64,000 nucleotides of DNA from an uncultured Elusimicrobia bacterium. GTDB taxonomy: Bacteria; Elusimicrobiota; Elusimicrobia; UBA1565; UBA9628. The notes under the pieces are model-generated. The model saw only the letters and a program-made list of their open reading frames with translations, ran no database searches and was not told where the DNA came from. Below, piece by piece: positions 1-9,900 of the stretch (its first letter is position 1; every line of letters begins with the position of its first letter). The position numbers and the translations under genes were made by a program. The DNA lies in contig CAIKVT010000060.1 in assembly GCA_903830945.1 (NCBI GenBank), forward strand, positions 62,001-126,000, read 5' to 3'.

Positions 1-1478
1 TCGTGGTCCTGGTCGCCGACGGCTGCATGACCGGGGGCGAGGCCTACGAGGGACTGCAGAACGCCGGCATGCTGCAGTCGGACCTGCTCGTCATCCTCAA
101 CGACAACCAGATGTTCATCTCCAAACGCGTCGGCGCCTTAGGGACGTTTTTGACCAAGCTCCTGACCTTGGGCGCGGTGCGGGGGGCCGAGGATTCGGTC
201 AAGAAGTTCCTGGAGCGCTTCAAGTTCTGGGGGTCCAGCATCCTGCGCCTAGCCAAACGCGCGCGCGTGCTGCTCTTTCCCGGCATGCTCTTCGAGGAGA
301 TGGGCTTCGCCTACTTCGGCCCGGTGGACGGTCATGACGTGGTCCAGCTCGTGGAGGTTCTCGAGCACATCAAGTCCCTGCGCGGCCCCATCCTGCTGCA
401 TTGCATCACTAAGAAAGGCAAGGGCTACCCGCTGGCCGAGAACGATGCCGCCATGTGGCACGGGCCCGGCCGCTTCGACTTGAGCACAGGGCAATTCTTC
501 AAGAACCCGGCCATGAAGGACCCGCCCCCGAGTTACACCGCGGTCTTCGGCAAGGCCGTGGTCAAGGAAGGGCAGCGGGACTCGCGCGTGGTCGCCATCA
601 CCGCAGCCATGCCTGATGGCACCGGCCTGGACCGTTTCCGCGACGAGTTCCCCCGCCGGTTTTTCGACGTGGGCATCGCTGAGGAACATGCGGTGACCTT
701 CGCGGGCGGCTTGGCCGCCGAGGGCTGCCGGCCGGTCGTCGCCCTCTATTCCAGTTTTCTGCAGCGGGGCTTCGACCAGGTGGCCCATGACGTCTGCCTG
801 CAGAACCTTCCAGTCACCTTCGCCATCGACCGCGCGGGCCTAGTCGGCGAGGACGGCCCCACGCATCACGGGGTCTTCGACCTGGGATTGCTGCGCATGC
901 TGCCGAACATCACCGTGATGGCGGCGGCTGACGAGAACGAACTGCAGCACATGCTGCGCACGGCGCTGACCCTTGACGGCCCGGCGGCCCTGCGCTATCC
1001 TCGCGGCCTCGGGGTGGGCGTGGCCATGGACCCGGAGGCGCATTCACTGCCCATTGGCAGGGGCGTGCGGCTCAAAGAGGGCGGCGCGGTCACCCTGCTC
1101 GCCATCGGCAGCCGCGTGCATCCGGCTCTGGCGGCCGCGCATATGCTCGACGACCAAGGAATCTCCACGGGTGTCATCAACATGCGCTTCGTTAAGCCCT
1201 TGGACGTAGAACTCATGCGCCAAGCCGCGGCGGCCACGCCGCGCCTGGTCACGGTCGAGGACAACGCGCTGTCGGGAGGGTTCGGCAGCGCGGTCCTGGA
1301 GGCTCTCGCCGGCCGTGGCGTTGATGTGCTGCGTCTAGGCATACCGGACCGCTGGGTGGAGCATGGGTCTTTGGGCCAGCTCTACGATCTGGTGGGGATT
1401 TCGCCTGAGAAGATCGCGCTGCGGGTCGCCGAGTGGTGTAAAAATGTCCCGGGAGGATATGTCCATGATCATCGATGA
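1..1478 (+). CDS. dxs: 1-deoxy-D-xylulose-5-phosphate synthase, 3' part
   Basis: The gene enters from outside the window, so the N-terminus is missing and about 491 residues are visible. The enzyme is a cytoplasmic thiamine-diphosphate transketolase-type protein that condenses pyruvate and glyceraldehyde 3-phosphate in the MEP isoprenoid pathway. Visible marks are the TPP/Mg motif (VADGCMTGG followed by NDN), the general-base region EEHAVTFAGGLAAEG, and DRAGLVGEDGPTHHG of the pyrimidine domain, then a normal C-terminal transketolase domain. The usual GDG of the TPP motif reads ADG. The 3' end overlaps the next small gene by 14 bases. Confidence 0.93.
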   Translation, partial: VVLVADGCMTGGEAYEGLQNAGMLQSDLLVILNDNQMFISKRVGALGTFLTKLLTLGAVRGAEDSVKKFLERFKFWGSSILRLAKRARVLLFPGMLFEEMGFAYFGPVDGHDVVQLVEVLEHIKSLRGPILLHCITKKGKGYPLAENDAAMWHGPGRFDLSTGQFFKNPAMKDPPPSYTAVFGKAVVKEGQRDSRVVAITAAMPDGTGLDRFRDEFPRRFFDVGIAEEHAVTFAGGLAAEGCRPVVALYSSFLQRGFDQVAHDVCLQNLPVTFAIDRAGLVGEDGPTHHGVFDLGLLRMLPNITVMAAADENELQHMLRTALTLDGPAALRYPRGLGVGVAMDPEAHSLPIGRGVRLKEGGAVTLLAIGSRVHPALAAAHMLDDQGISTGVINMRFVKPLDVELMRQAAAATPRLVTVEDNALSGGFGSAVLEALAGRGVDVLRLGIPDRWVEHGSLGQLYDLVGISPEKIALRVAEWCKNVPGGYVHDHR

Positions 1479-1779
1479 GACCAAGACTCTGACCGAAGAG
1501 GAGTTCGCCGTCCTGACCGAAGACAGGCAGGCCGAGGCTCCGGCCGAGACCACGAAGGAAGAGACGGACATCAAAAAGATCCCGCAGCGCCGCCCTCCCA
1601 AGGAAGGCCCTTGCCGCCGTTGCGGCCAGGATAAGCCACTCAACCGCCTGATGTTGTGCTATTCCTGCTGGGTCAAGACCGAACTAGAAAAAACCGGCTG
1701 GCGGGAAGGCATGCCCCACCCGGATTGGTGCCACTGCGAAGGCATCAAAGACCATCAGCGCAAGTCGGACGGCAACTGA
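1465..1779 (+). CDS. Small zinc-ribbon-like protein
   Basis: This predicted protein of 104 residues has an acidic N-terminal half and a C-terminal Cys-rich module: CRRCGQ, then CYSC, then a WCHCEG segment. The paired CxxC motifs suggest one zinc site. I chose the ATG at 1465 because a GGGAGG element lies 8 bases upstream; in-frame ATGs at 1444 and 1459 fit worse. It overlaps the end of dxs and is probably translationally coupled to it. I do not recognise the family. A nucleic-acid or protein-binding adaptor role is only a guess. Confidence 0.6.
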   Translation: MIIDETKTLTEEEFAVLTEDRQAEAPAETTKEETDIKKIPQRRPPKEGPCRRCGQDKPLNRLMLCYSCWVKTELEKTGWREGMPHPDWCHCEGIKDHQRKSDGN

Positions 1780-1797
1780 AGCCGGAAATTCAAAATC

Positions 1798-2337
1798 CTA
1801 TTTAAACACCATCTTCCGGTAGTACGCCAGCTCCGCGATGGACTCGCGCACGTCTGCCAGGGCCTCATGCTGCGTGGCCTTGGCATAGTGGCATTCCTTT
1901 CCGGGATACCATCTTTGCACCAGTTCCTTGACCGTGCTGACGTCGATGGAGCGATAATGGAAAAAATCATGCAGCAGCGGCATGTAGCGCACCAGGAAGC
2001 GGCGGTCCTGACCGATGGTATTGCCGCACAGGAGGGATTTTCCGGGCCGGCACCATCGAGCCAGGGATTCCAAGGTCCTCGCCTGCGCATCCGCCAGGGA
2101 GAAGGTGGACCGGCGCACGCGCTGCGTCAGGCCGGACTGCCCGTGATGCTCGACGCACCAGGGATCCATTCCGGCCAATACATCGTCCGGCTGATGGATG
2201 GCCAGGCAGGGGCCCTCGGCCAGCTCGCGAAGGTCGCTGTCTGTGATGATGGTGGCAATCTCAAGGATGGCGTCCTTTTCGGGATATAGGCCCGTCATTT
2301 CCAGATCGAGCCAGACCAGATTCTTTTCGCTCACCAT
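1798..2337 (-). CDS. orn: Oligoribonuclease
   Basis: This 179-residue protein is a DEDDh 3'-5' exonuclease that degrades 2-5 nt RNA fragments, including pGpG, in the cytoplasm. The four acidic residues and the histidine are present in WLDLEMTGL, GNTIGQDRRFL and HEALADVRESIAELAYYR. The length is typical of Orn. It is convergent with the dxs operon. Its start codon sits only 10 bases from a TATCAT box with an upstream TGC, so the transcript is likely leaderless. Confidence 0.94.
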   Translation of the reverse strand: MVSEKNLVWLDLEMTGLYPEKDAILEIATIITDSDLRELAEGPCLAIHQPDDVLAGMDPWCVEHHGQSGLTQRVRRSTFSLADAQARTLESLARWCRPGKSLLCGNTIGQDRRFLVRYMPLLHDFFHYRSIDVSTVKELVQRWYPGKECHYAKATQHEALADVRESIAELAYYRKMVFK

Positions 2338-2347
2338 AGCGCCGGGG

Positions 2348-2353
2348 ATGATA
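2348..2353 (-). promoter_or_regulatory. Putative -10 box of orn, leaderless start
   Basis: TATCAT preceded by TGC (extended -10 form) on the minus strand, 10 bases before the orn ATG. No clear -35 and no Shine-Dalgarno sequence can fit in between. Confidence 0.5.
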
Positions 2354-2414
2354 GCAAATCTATGCCTGAACCATATCGGGATTTTCAGTCGACGATCACA
2401 GGATCAGAATCGCC

Positions 2415-2444
2415 TTGACATGAGTTTTAGGCTTCTGTTAGACT
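2415..2444 (+). promoter_or_regulatory. Sigma70-type promoter of the envelope operon
   Basis: A perfect TTGACA at 2415-2420 and TAGACT at 2439-2444 are separated by 18 bases. They lie about 55 bases before the ATG of the first lipoprotein gene, which has a normal AGGAGG ribosome binding site. Confidence 0.6.
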
Positions 2445-2498
2445 ACCTGCGCAGGTACGCCGACTCGTTTACGGCAGACCGAACAGGAGGACTTAGGA

Positions 2499-3071
2499 AT
2501 GTATCGACTCGCCAAGTTAGGGACTCTCGTCTTCGTCGCCGCGCTGACCGTCACGGCCGGCTGCGCGACTCACAAAGTTAGCCCGATCGCCAGCAACGCG
2601 CCGGAATGGACCAATAAGGGTTCCGGAGCCTTTAAGGACGCGCAAGGCAGCGCCGTGTTCTACGGCGTAGGTATCGCCCAAGGCATCCGCAACCGTGCCT
2701 TGCAGGTGACGGCCGCCGACGACCGGGGCCGCGCCGAGATCGCCAAGATCATGAACAGCTATGTCGTGGTCCTGACCAAGGACTACATGGCCTCCGTCAC
2801 AGCCGGCGACATGAGCAAGTCGAGCGAAGAACAGATGGTAAGCCAGACCATGAAGAACTTCGCCAAGTTCACCCTGCACGGCGCCATACCGGTGGACCAC
2901 TGGAAGGACCCGACGGACGGCACGCTCTTCGCCCTCATCAAGCTCGACATGGGCGCGGTCAAGAAGAGCCTCGACGAGTCCAAGGAGCTGGATTCCAAGA
3001 TGCGCGACTATGTCAAGGCCAACGCGGAGAAGGCTTTCGACGAGCTCGCGGCTGAGGAGTCCAAGCACTAA
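2499..3071 (+). CDS. LPP20 family lipoprotein
   Basis: This is a 190-residue lipoprotein. The signal peptide ends in a lipobox (TAGC, Cys at about residue 22) and is followed by PEWTNKGSG and a domain typical of LPP20 proteins: FYGVGIAQGIRNRALQ, then DDRGRAEIAKIM. The alpha-beta domain of this family occurs in FlgP and Helicobacter LPP20. It is probably anchored at the outer membrane. It starts an operon with an LpoB-like protein, a COG3014-like protein and a second LPP20 gene. The molecular function is unknown. Confidence 0.8.
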   Translation: MYRLAKLGTLVFVAALTVTAGCATHKVSPIASNAPEWTNKGSGAFKDAQGSAVFYGVGIAQGIRNRALQVTAADDRGRAEIAKIMNSYVVVLTKDYMASVTAGDMSKSSEEQMVSQTMKNFAKFTLHGAIPVDHWKDPTDGTLFALIKLDMGAVKKSLDESKELDSKMRDYVKANAEKAFDELAAEESKH

Positions 3072-3157
3072 GCCGGGCCTAGAGTCCCGAGGGCCGATCC
3101 CTACCGTGGGCGCATAGCGCCCACGGTAGGGACGATTCGACACCTGAAGGAGAGACC

Positions 3158-3766
3158 ATGTTTAAATTTCCATTATTGTCCGTTTGTACCGCTTTTTTGC
3201 TGTTCCCAGCCCTGACCGGCTGCGCCTCGACCGAGGTCAAGCGCATGGATGTTGGCGAAGTCAAGGACATCAGCGGCCGCTGGAACGATACTGACTCCCG
3301 CTTGGTCGCCGAAGAGATGATCAAGGACTGTCTCTCCCGCCCGTGGCTGGCCAATGCAACCTCCTCCAAAGGCAAGAGCCCTACAGTCATTATAGGCACG
3401 GTGCGCAACCAGAGCAGCGAGCACATCGCCACCGACACCTTCGTCGAGGATCTGCAGCGCGAGCTCCTCAACTCGGGCAAGGTCGAATTCGTGGCAAGCA
3501 AGAACGAGCGAGGCGAGGTCCGCGACGAACGCCTCGACCAGGACACCAACTCATCCGAGGAGACCCGCAAGGAGCATGGCCAGGAACTTGGCGCGGATTT
3601 CATGCTCAGCGGGATCATCAGCACCATCACGGACCAAGAGGGCGGCCAATCGGTGGTGCTCTACCAGACCAATCTCAAGCTCCTCAACATGAAGAGCAAC
3701 CAGATCGCCTGGAACGGCCAGAAGAAGATCAAGAAGTTCGTCAAGCGCGCCAAAGCGTCTTGGTAA
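3158..3766 (+). CDS. LpoB-like penicillin-binding-protein activator lipoprotein
   Basis: The 202-residue protein has a signal peptide with lipobox LTGC. The mature domain matches the LpoB/YcfM pattern: ISGRWNDTDSRLVAEEM at the start, PTVIIGTVRNQSSEHI, TFVEDLQRELLNSGKVEFV, and GADFMLSGII. In Escherichia coli LpoB spans the periplasm to stimulate PBP1b. The gene lies about 90 bases after the first LPP20 gene. A 13-base inverted repeat around 3100-3130 (CTACCGTGGGCGC and its complement) lies between them. Whether it activates a PBP here is inferred from the family. Confidence 0.78.
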   Translation: MFKFPLLSVCTAFLLFPALTGCASTEVKRMDVGEVKDISGRWNDTDSRLVAEEMIKDCLSRPWLANATSSKGKSPTVIIGTVRNQSSEHIATDTFVEDLQRELLNSGKVEFVASKNERGEVRDERLDQDTNSSEETRKEHGQELGADFMLSGIISTITDQEGGQSVVLYQTNLKLLNMKSNQIAWNGQKKIKKFVKRAKASW

Positions 3767-3802
3767 GCCGGTGAACGCCAGCCACTGCCGTCCGGAGAGA
3801 TT

Positions 3803-5230
3803 ATGCTAAGAATCCCCTCACGCATCCCCATCCGGACGGTGGTGGCCGCCGTCCTGTTGTGCGCCGTGGCCGGTTGCCAATCTGGACCTTCCGGCTCATA
3901 TAAGAGGAAGATCAACGCCGATATCGCGGCGCAGAACTACACCATGGCCGAAGTCGACATCGACAAGGCCAAAGAGGGCGAGTACGGCAAGAAGAACATG
4001 GTGCTGTACTACCTCGACAAGGGCACGGTCCTGCACCACGACGGAAAATATGGGGAAAGCGACGGCGCTTTCGACCAGGCCGAGCAGCGCATGGTTGAGC
4101 TCTACACCAAGAGCGTCACCAAGGCCGCGGGCATGATGGTCCTCAACGACAACACCGTGGACTACGCGGGCGAGCCGTTCGAGCGCGCGCTCACCAACGT
4201 CTACCGGGCCTTCAATTGGCTCCTCCAGGGTAAGATCGACGAGGCCCTGGTCGAGGCTCGCAAGGCCGGGATATTCCTCGATGAACTCAACCGCACCCTC
4301 GAAGGCAAGGCCAAGTATAAAGATGACGCCTTCGCCCAGTACCTCTCGGCCCTTCTCTACGCGGACGCGGGCAAGCTCGACGATGCGCGCATCTCCATGG
4401 AAAAGGCCATGGCTGCCTACGGTTGGTACCAGTCGTCCTACGGCTCCCCGACCCCGCACTTCGAATTCCCCAAGGAAGATCAGAAGGCGCCGCACGGCGA
4501 GCTAGTCTTCGTGCACTTCAACGGCGTGGCGCCGATCAAGATCTCCAAGACCTTCCAGGTCGCCTGGGGCAACGCGCTCGCCATCGCCAAGGAGAACGAC
4601 ACCGAGGCTCAAGGCGCGCAGTTCTCCAACGGCCTGCGCGCGGGAATCACGGGCAACTCCATCACGGTGTCCTACCCCGAGTACCAGGCCCAGCCGTTCA
4701 AGACCAAAAGCTCCGAAGTCCAGATCGACGGCGGCCAGGCCGTATCTTCCACGCTGATGGAAGACATCCAGGCCATCGCCACCAAGACCCTCCAGGACCG
4801 CGTGGCTCTCATCAAAACCCGCTCCATCGCCCGAGCCATGGTCAAATACGTCCTGGCCGAGGTGACCTCACGCGCCGCGGCCAAGGCCTGCGACCAGATG
4901 CCGGGCGGCTTCTTCGCCCAGCAGGCCTGCAAGCTGGCCACGCGAGGCGCGGCGCACGGGATCGCTGCGGCCAGCGAGGTCGCGGACACCCGTTGCTGGG
5001 GCACCCTGCCGGCCGAGATCCGCATGGCGCGCCTGAAACTGCCCGTGGGCAAGCACACGATCACGGTGAACTTCAAGGACGCCGTCGGCAACGTGGTCGG
5101 CTCGAAGATTTTCAACGATGTGAACATCACTGACGGCAAAAGGACTTATCTGAGCTACCGCACGGCGGACGCGATGCTGGCGGGACAACCAGACGCCGGC
5201 TCGCAGCCGGTGAAAACGGGGGTGAAATGA
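3803..5230 (+). CDS. COG3014-like TPR lipoprotein
   Basis: This 475-residue lipoprotein has the lipobox VAGCQS at about residue 25. It contains helical TPR-like repeats (LYYLDKGTVLHHDGKYGESDGAFDQAE, split over residues 60-90) and a C-terminal beta-rich part with LPVGKHTITVNF. It resembles COG3014 proteins, which are commonly encoded beside LpoB-like and LPP20 lipoproteins. Its stop overlaps the start of the next gene as ATGA, so translation is coupled. An envelope assembly or scaffolding role is inferred from context. Confidence 0.7.
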   Translation: MLRIPSRIPIRTVVAAVLLCAVAGCQSGPSGSYKRKINADIAAQNYTMAEVDIDKAKEGEYGKKNMVLYYLDKGTVLHHDGKYGESDGAFDQAEQRMVELYTKSVTKAAGMMVLNDNTVDYAGEPFERALTNVYRAFNWLLQGKIDEALVEARKAGIFLDELNRTLEGKAKYKDDAFAQYLSALLYADAGKLDDARISMEKAMAAYGWYQSSYGSPTPHFEFPKEDQKAPHGELVFVHFNGVAPIKISKTFQVAWGNALAIAKENDTEAQGAQFSNGLRAGITGNSITVSYPEYQAQPFKTKSSEVQIDGGQAVSSTLMEDIQAIATKTLQDRVALIKTRSIARAMVKYVLAEVTSRAAAKACDQMPGGFFAQQACKLATRGAAHGIAAASEVADTRCWGTLPAEIRMARLKLPVGKHTITVNFKDAVGNVVGSKIFNDVNITDGKRTYLSYRTADAMLAGQPDAGSQPVKTGVK

Positions 5231-5910
5231 AGAAGATACTGCCGATACTCATCGCCTTGGCCTGCGCGGCCACGGCCGGGGCCGGTTCTCACGCCAAGCC
5301 GGAGTGGGTGGATGGCGCGAGCATGCAGTTCCCTCACGAGCACTACTTGACCGGCGTGGGCAGCGCCGACGACCGCGCCACGGCGCAGGAACGCGCCCGC
5401 GGCGAGATCGCCAAGATCTTCTCCTCCCAGATGACGGTCAACAGCGCCTCCCAGGCGACGGAATCGACGACTCAGGCGTCGGGCAGCAAGGACCAGAACT
5501 CCTTCTCTCAGTCGGTGGCCTTGAGCGTGGAGAACGTGTCCAAGAAACTGTTGGAAGGCGTCGAGATCCATGAGACTTGGCAGGACGAGGCTTCGCGCGT
5601 CTATTACTCCCTGGCGATCCTCGACAAGTCCAAGGCGGTCTCGGCCGTGACCGATAAGATCGCGGACATGGACGCCCAGGTCAAGCAGTATTACGCGCAG
5701 ATGGCGCAGGCCACGGACAAGATGCCGCGGGTGAAGGCGGCCATGAAGCTTTTGGCCCTGTTCAAGGCCCGCAAGGACCTGGAAGCCGACCTGCGCGTGC
5801 TCGACGGCAAGGGCATGCCGAACCCGGTGGATGAGGCGGCCGTGAAGGCGACGGCGGCCAAGACGCTGGAAGAGATCGAGATCGTCGTGGACATCAACCA
5901 AGGAGCCTGA
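5227..5910 (+). CDS. LPP20 family secreted protein
   Basis: A 227-residue protein with an N-terminal signal peptide (cleavage expected near AGAGSHA), then KPEWVDG and the LPP20 core HYLTGVGSADDRATAQERAR. It is a paralogue of the gene at 2499 but lacks an obvious lipobox Cys, so it may be periplasmic rather than lipidated. The middle is rich in Ser, Thr and Gln. It overlaps the COG3014-like gene by 4 bases, and the next gene starts 1 base after its stop. Confidence 0.75.
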   Translation: MKKILPILIALACAATAGAGSHAKPEWVDGASMQFPHEHYLTGVGSADDRATAQERARGEIAKIFSSQMTVNSASQATESTTQASGSKDQNSFSQSVALSVENVSKKLLEGVEIHETWQDEASRVYYSLAILDKSKAVSAVTDKIADMDAQVKQYYAQMAQATDKMPRVKAAMKLLALFKARKDLEADLRVLDGKGMPNPVDEAAVKATAAKTLEEIEIVVDINQGA

Positions 5911-5911
5911 T

Positions 5912-6868
5912 ATGAGATCCCTCCTCTTTTTAGCCGCTCTGGCAGCGAGCCTCCTGGCGGCGCCGGCCTTCGCGCAGGACCATCCTCTTGTCCCGCCGCT
6001 GCCGGGCATGGACCTGAAGGACCGGAACATCGTGCAGTACGAGGAGATGAAGTTCCCCGTGGGCAAGATGTTCGAGAACAAGTTCGTCAAGGAGCTCGAC
6101 CTGGAGGGCAAGGTCACCTCCCTGAAATACGAGTATCCGAAGGACCTGTCCACCCTGCAGCTGTTTCGCAACTACCAGGACTACCTGCAGAAGGAGGGCT
6201 TCGAGACGCTGTACTCCTGCAGCAAGGAGGAGTGCGGCAACGGCGACCGGGACACGAGCGACTCGAACCACATCGGCATCGGGCACTGGTCGCCGCGCTA
6301 TGACACTCGCTACCTGGCGGCCAAGATCAGCCGAGGCGGTGGCGAGGCGCACGTGGCCATCAACATCTCGGGCTACTACCATAACATCTGGGTAACGGTG
6401 GTGGAGTCCAAGGGCATGGACACGTCCAGCATCAAGGCGGGGGCGATGGACGCGGCTCCGAGCCGGACTGTGACGCAGAGCGAGCCGGCGCCGATCGCCT
6501 CTGCCCCGCGCGGCGGGGCCAAGATCCCGGCCAACCAGATCGAGACCGGCGTGATCCAAGGACTCAACAACTTCGGCCTGCATGCCCGCGCAGGCACGGC
6601 GGGACCGAACACGGACATCCTCATCGACGGGAAGCTGGATGTCAGCCCGGTCGAGGGGACGGACCCGCGCTGGAAGTTCGCGCGCGCTTACTTGACGGTG
6701 AGCTGCAAAGACGCGAAGACCGGCAAGGTGTTCCTGCAGTTCGACGTGGCGGAGAAAGGCGCCGCGGGTGACTACAACACGGCGGTGCGCCGTGGCCTGG
6801 CCAACCTGTCGAAGAAGGTGGCTCAGCAGGTCAAAGACGGCATCACCGAGTACTTCGAGAACCAGTAA
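5912..6868 (+). CDS. DUF4892-like secreted protein
   Basis: This 318-residue protein begins with a clear Sec signal peptide (cleavage after AFAQ). The N-terminal domain has DHPLVPPLPGM, LEGKVTSLKYEYP and a LYSCSKEECGNG cysteine pair, the pattern I associate with DUF4892. The C-terminal domain (residues about 210-318), after an Ala/Pro linker, ends in a repetitive helix YFENQ. It is the last gene of the envelope operon and is followed by a strong terminator. The function is unknown; a periplasmic or outer-membrane location is likely. Confidence 0.6.
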   Translation: MRSLLFLAALAASLLAAPAFAQDHPLVPPLPGMDLKDRNIVQYEEMKFPVGKMFENKFVKELDLEGKVTSLKYEYPKDLSTLQLFRNYQDYLQKEGFETLYSCSKEECGNGDRDTSDSNHIGIGHWSPRYDTRYLAAKISRGGGEAHVAINISGYYHNIWVTVVESKGMDTSSIKAGAMDAAPSRTVTQSEPAPIASAPRGGAKIPANQIETGVIQGLNNFGLHARAGTAGPNTDILIDGKLDVSPVEGTDPRWKFARAYLTVSCKDAKTGKVFLQFDVAEKGAAGDYNTAVRRGLANLSKKVAQQVKDGITEYFENQ

Positions 6869-6877
6869 GACTTAGAA

Positions 6878-6915
6878 AAACAAGCCCCGCTCCCCATGGG
6901 ATCGGGGCTTGTTTT
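6878..6915. terminator. Bidirectional intrinsic terminator
   Basis: CAAGCCCCG (6881-6889) pairs with CGGGGCTTG (6903-6911). The hairpin is flanked by A-rich and T-rich tracts on either side, so it can stop both the envelope operon and the convergent AsmA gene. Confidence 0.85.
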
Positions 6916-6927
6916 ATTACCGGCGAG

Positions 6928-9900
6928 CTATTGCCCGCCTTCCGATGGCGCGGCGGCCGGTTGCTCCTGCGCCGGCGCCCGTTGGAAGAGGTCCTTGATG
7001 AACTTCCCGAGCTGAGTCTTGGTCACCGGCTTGTCGAAGCTGCCCGTCACCTTGATGTCCATGGGCGCCACACGTCCCACCTGTGCGGTCACCGTGAGGT
7101 CGAGCCTCTCCGAGGGAAGGTCGATGGCCCCCTCGGACTGCACCTGAGCCGCGTCGCTGTAGAGGTGCGTGTCCTTCAGGGTCATCAGGCCCTTGTCGAA
7201 GGCATAGTCGCCGGCGATCTCCGTGAAGCTGATGTTGTTGAAGTCCGGAAAGATGTGGATGCCTCCGATGCTCCCGATCTTCTGGATGATGAGCAACGGA
7301 AAGATGAGAACCTTCACCAAGGGAGACTGCGTAGCGAGCTTGCCGATGTTGTTAAAGTCCCCCCCCGCCACCAGCAGCTTGGCATTGCCGCCCAAGGACT
7401 TCATGTCCGGCGTGATGCCATCGAGCTCCCAGCTTACCTTCACATCCTTGGCCGTCACATTAGGATGGCGCAGCTCACCCACGCTGAAGCGCCCCCGGGT
7501 CGCCAGCGGCGAGGCCTTGGACATCTGCTCGGCCTTGGGCTTGGCCGACTCCCGCTCCTTCTTCTGAGCGGCCAAGACTGCCTTCGCCGTCAGATACTTG
7601 CCCAGGTCAAAACGGTCCAGAGAGGCCACCAGATCGACGTATGGCGCGGCCCGATAGTTTTTCACGGTCAAATCCATCTGCAAAGTCCCGTCGGCCACCT
7701 TGCCCGTAAGGTTCGGGATGTCGATACGCCGCTCATCGAACGACGCCGTGCCCGTGAAATCGGACAAAGGCAGGCCCGCCACGGTCACGCCAAGGCTCTG
7801 GAACTTCATCTTGCCTGAAAGCAGGAACTTGGAGAGCGGGCCGCTCACGCCGATGGCAAAAAAGCCTCTGCCGCCCAACTTGAGCTCCCGGGTCTGCGAA
7901 GTAATGGAGGTCAACTCGTCAAGCACGAACGAGCGGCATTTGAACAGCAGGTCCAGGGCCGGGTCTGCGGAGCGCGCCGCCTTGACCGTGCCTGAGACCT
8001 CCAGGTCGTTCTTGCCCAGCACCGCATGCAGGCGGCCGATGTTGAGGGAGTCCAACCCCCCAGCAGCCGTGATCTCCCAGAGGGACGCCGGGACCGTCAG
8101 CCCGGCCGGCACCTGCGGGAAGGGGATATCCGAGGACTTGAAGGCAGGCAGGTCCAGCTTGGCCTGCACCGATAGTGCCGGCTCAGGTTTACCGGAAAGG
8201 ACCTTGCGCACCATGCCTTTCACGTCCGCCTCGCCCGCCTGGGTCTTGAGATGCAGGGAGTCCAGGGTCACATCCTCCCCATCGGAGCGCAGGGCAGCGT
8301 CCACGACCGTAGCCGGGATGACAAGGCCGGGCGGCAATTGGACGAACGGGATATCCGAAGCCTTGGTCACCGGGAAGTCCAAGTGGACCTTGGCCTTGAA
8401 ATCCTGGGCTTTGGGCTTTCCCATGAGGTCCCGGACGGCTCCCGAGGCTTCCACAAAAGAGCCCTCTGCTTTCAGGCGCAAGTTGTTGATGCTCGCGTCC
8501 CAGGCCTTCAACGTCAGGTCGACATCTACGACGCAGGCAGGGATCATGACGCCCTCCGGCAGCTTCACAAAGGGCATGGCCGAAGCCTTGGTCCTGGGAA
8601 GCTCCAGGTGGGCCTTGGCCTTGAGAGTTCCGGGCTGGGGCTTGCCCATGAGGTCGCGGACGGTCCCCGCAGCGTCCATGAAAAATCCTTCGGCTTTGAC
8701 GCGCAAGGAATTGATTGCGATATCCCAACCCTGCAGTGTGAGATCCACATCCATCTTGGCAGCGGGCAGGACTAAACCGGCCGGCAGCTTGACGCCCGGA
8801 ACAGAGGCGGCCTTGGTCTCCGGAACGTCGAGGTGGACGACGACCTTAAGGTCCGGCTCGGGTCTGCCCGAGTACAACCTGGCCAAGCGCCCCGAGGCTT
8901 CGACCGTGCCAAACTTGGCCTGCGCCTTCAGTCCGTCGAAAGCGAGCTCCTCTCCGGAAAGGCGCAAGCGGCCTTCCAGACTGGCCTCCGGCACCTTCAC
9001 TGCCTTGGGCAAAGGGAGACTGACGAACGCCTTGATGGCGGCGTTCTGCGGGTCAAAACCGGGAGTATGCAGCTTGAGCGCCAGGTCAGCCGCCGGCCTG
9101 TGTCCGGTGTTGGTCACGACACCCTTAGCCTCCACGGAAGCCAGCTCCGCTCCGGAAAGGCTGAGCACGGCCGCCACATCGAGCTTAGGCGCGGTAAGGT
9201 TGGAAACCTTTCCGGAAATGCGCAGCTCGCGCCCGGAATCCTCAATATGGAACTGCTTGATGACCGCGGACATCCGTTCAGGATTGCCGTTGCCGATGTC
9301 CACCTTGCCGGAGAAGGACACCGCCGAGGCCACGGGCCTGCCGGAGACCTTGCCCTCGGCGCGCAGGTCCACCTCCGCGCTGAAGGGGCCGTCTAGACGG
9401 AAATCCGAGACCTTGGCGCTGGCCACCGCGACCTTCAGGTCCTGTCCGGCCGCCGCGTCCTGATAGGAGATATGCGCGTTGCGTAAGGCTGCCTTCTTGA
9501 CGAATAAGGACAGGGCTGGCCCCGCGGGAGCCCCCCCGGTGGTTGGCACGGTGGAGCCCGCGAGGTCTGAAAAATTAAAGCTCCCATCAGCGCGCTGGAT
9601 GACGGAGACCTTAAGCCCGTCGGCCACCACTTTGTCCACCACGAGTTGCCCGTGCAGCAGGGGCAGCAGACCCAGCCGCACGGAGAATGAGTCAGCCTCC
9701 GCGAACCGGCCCGCCTTGAAGTCCGGGCGTTCCGATATGGCGAACTTCTCCACCACCAAACCATGGACCAGACTCACGGATATGTTTCCCAGGCTCACCT
9801 CTCGCTGTAAAGACTTGCGCGCCTGACTGACGATTAAGTCGCGCACGCGCTGAGGGGTCAAATAGCGCTGCAACGCCCAGGTCCCGATACCCAAGCCGAT

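Noticed and set aside
3100-3130. Inverted repeat between LPP20 and LpoB-like genes as a terminator
   Set aside because: The stem is followed by GACGATTCGA rather than a T-tract, and the genes on both sides appear to be one operon.
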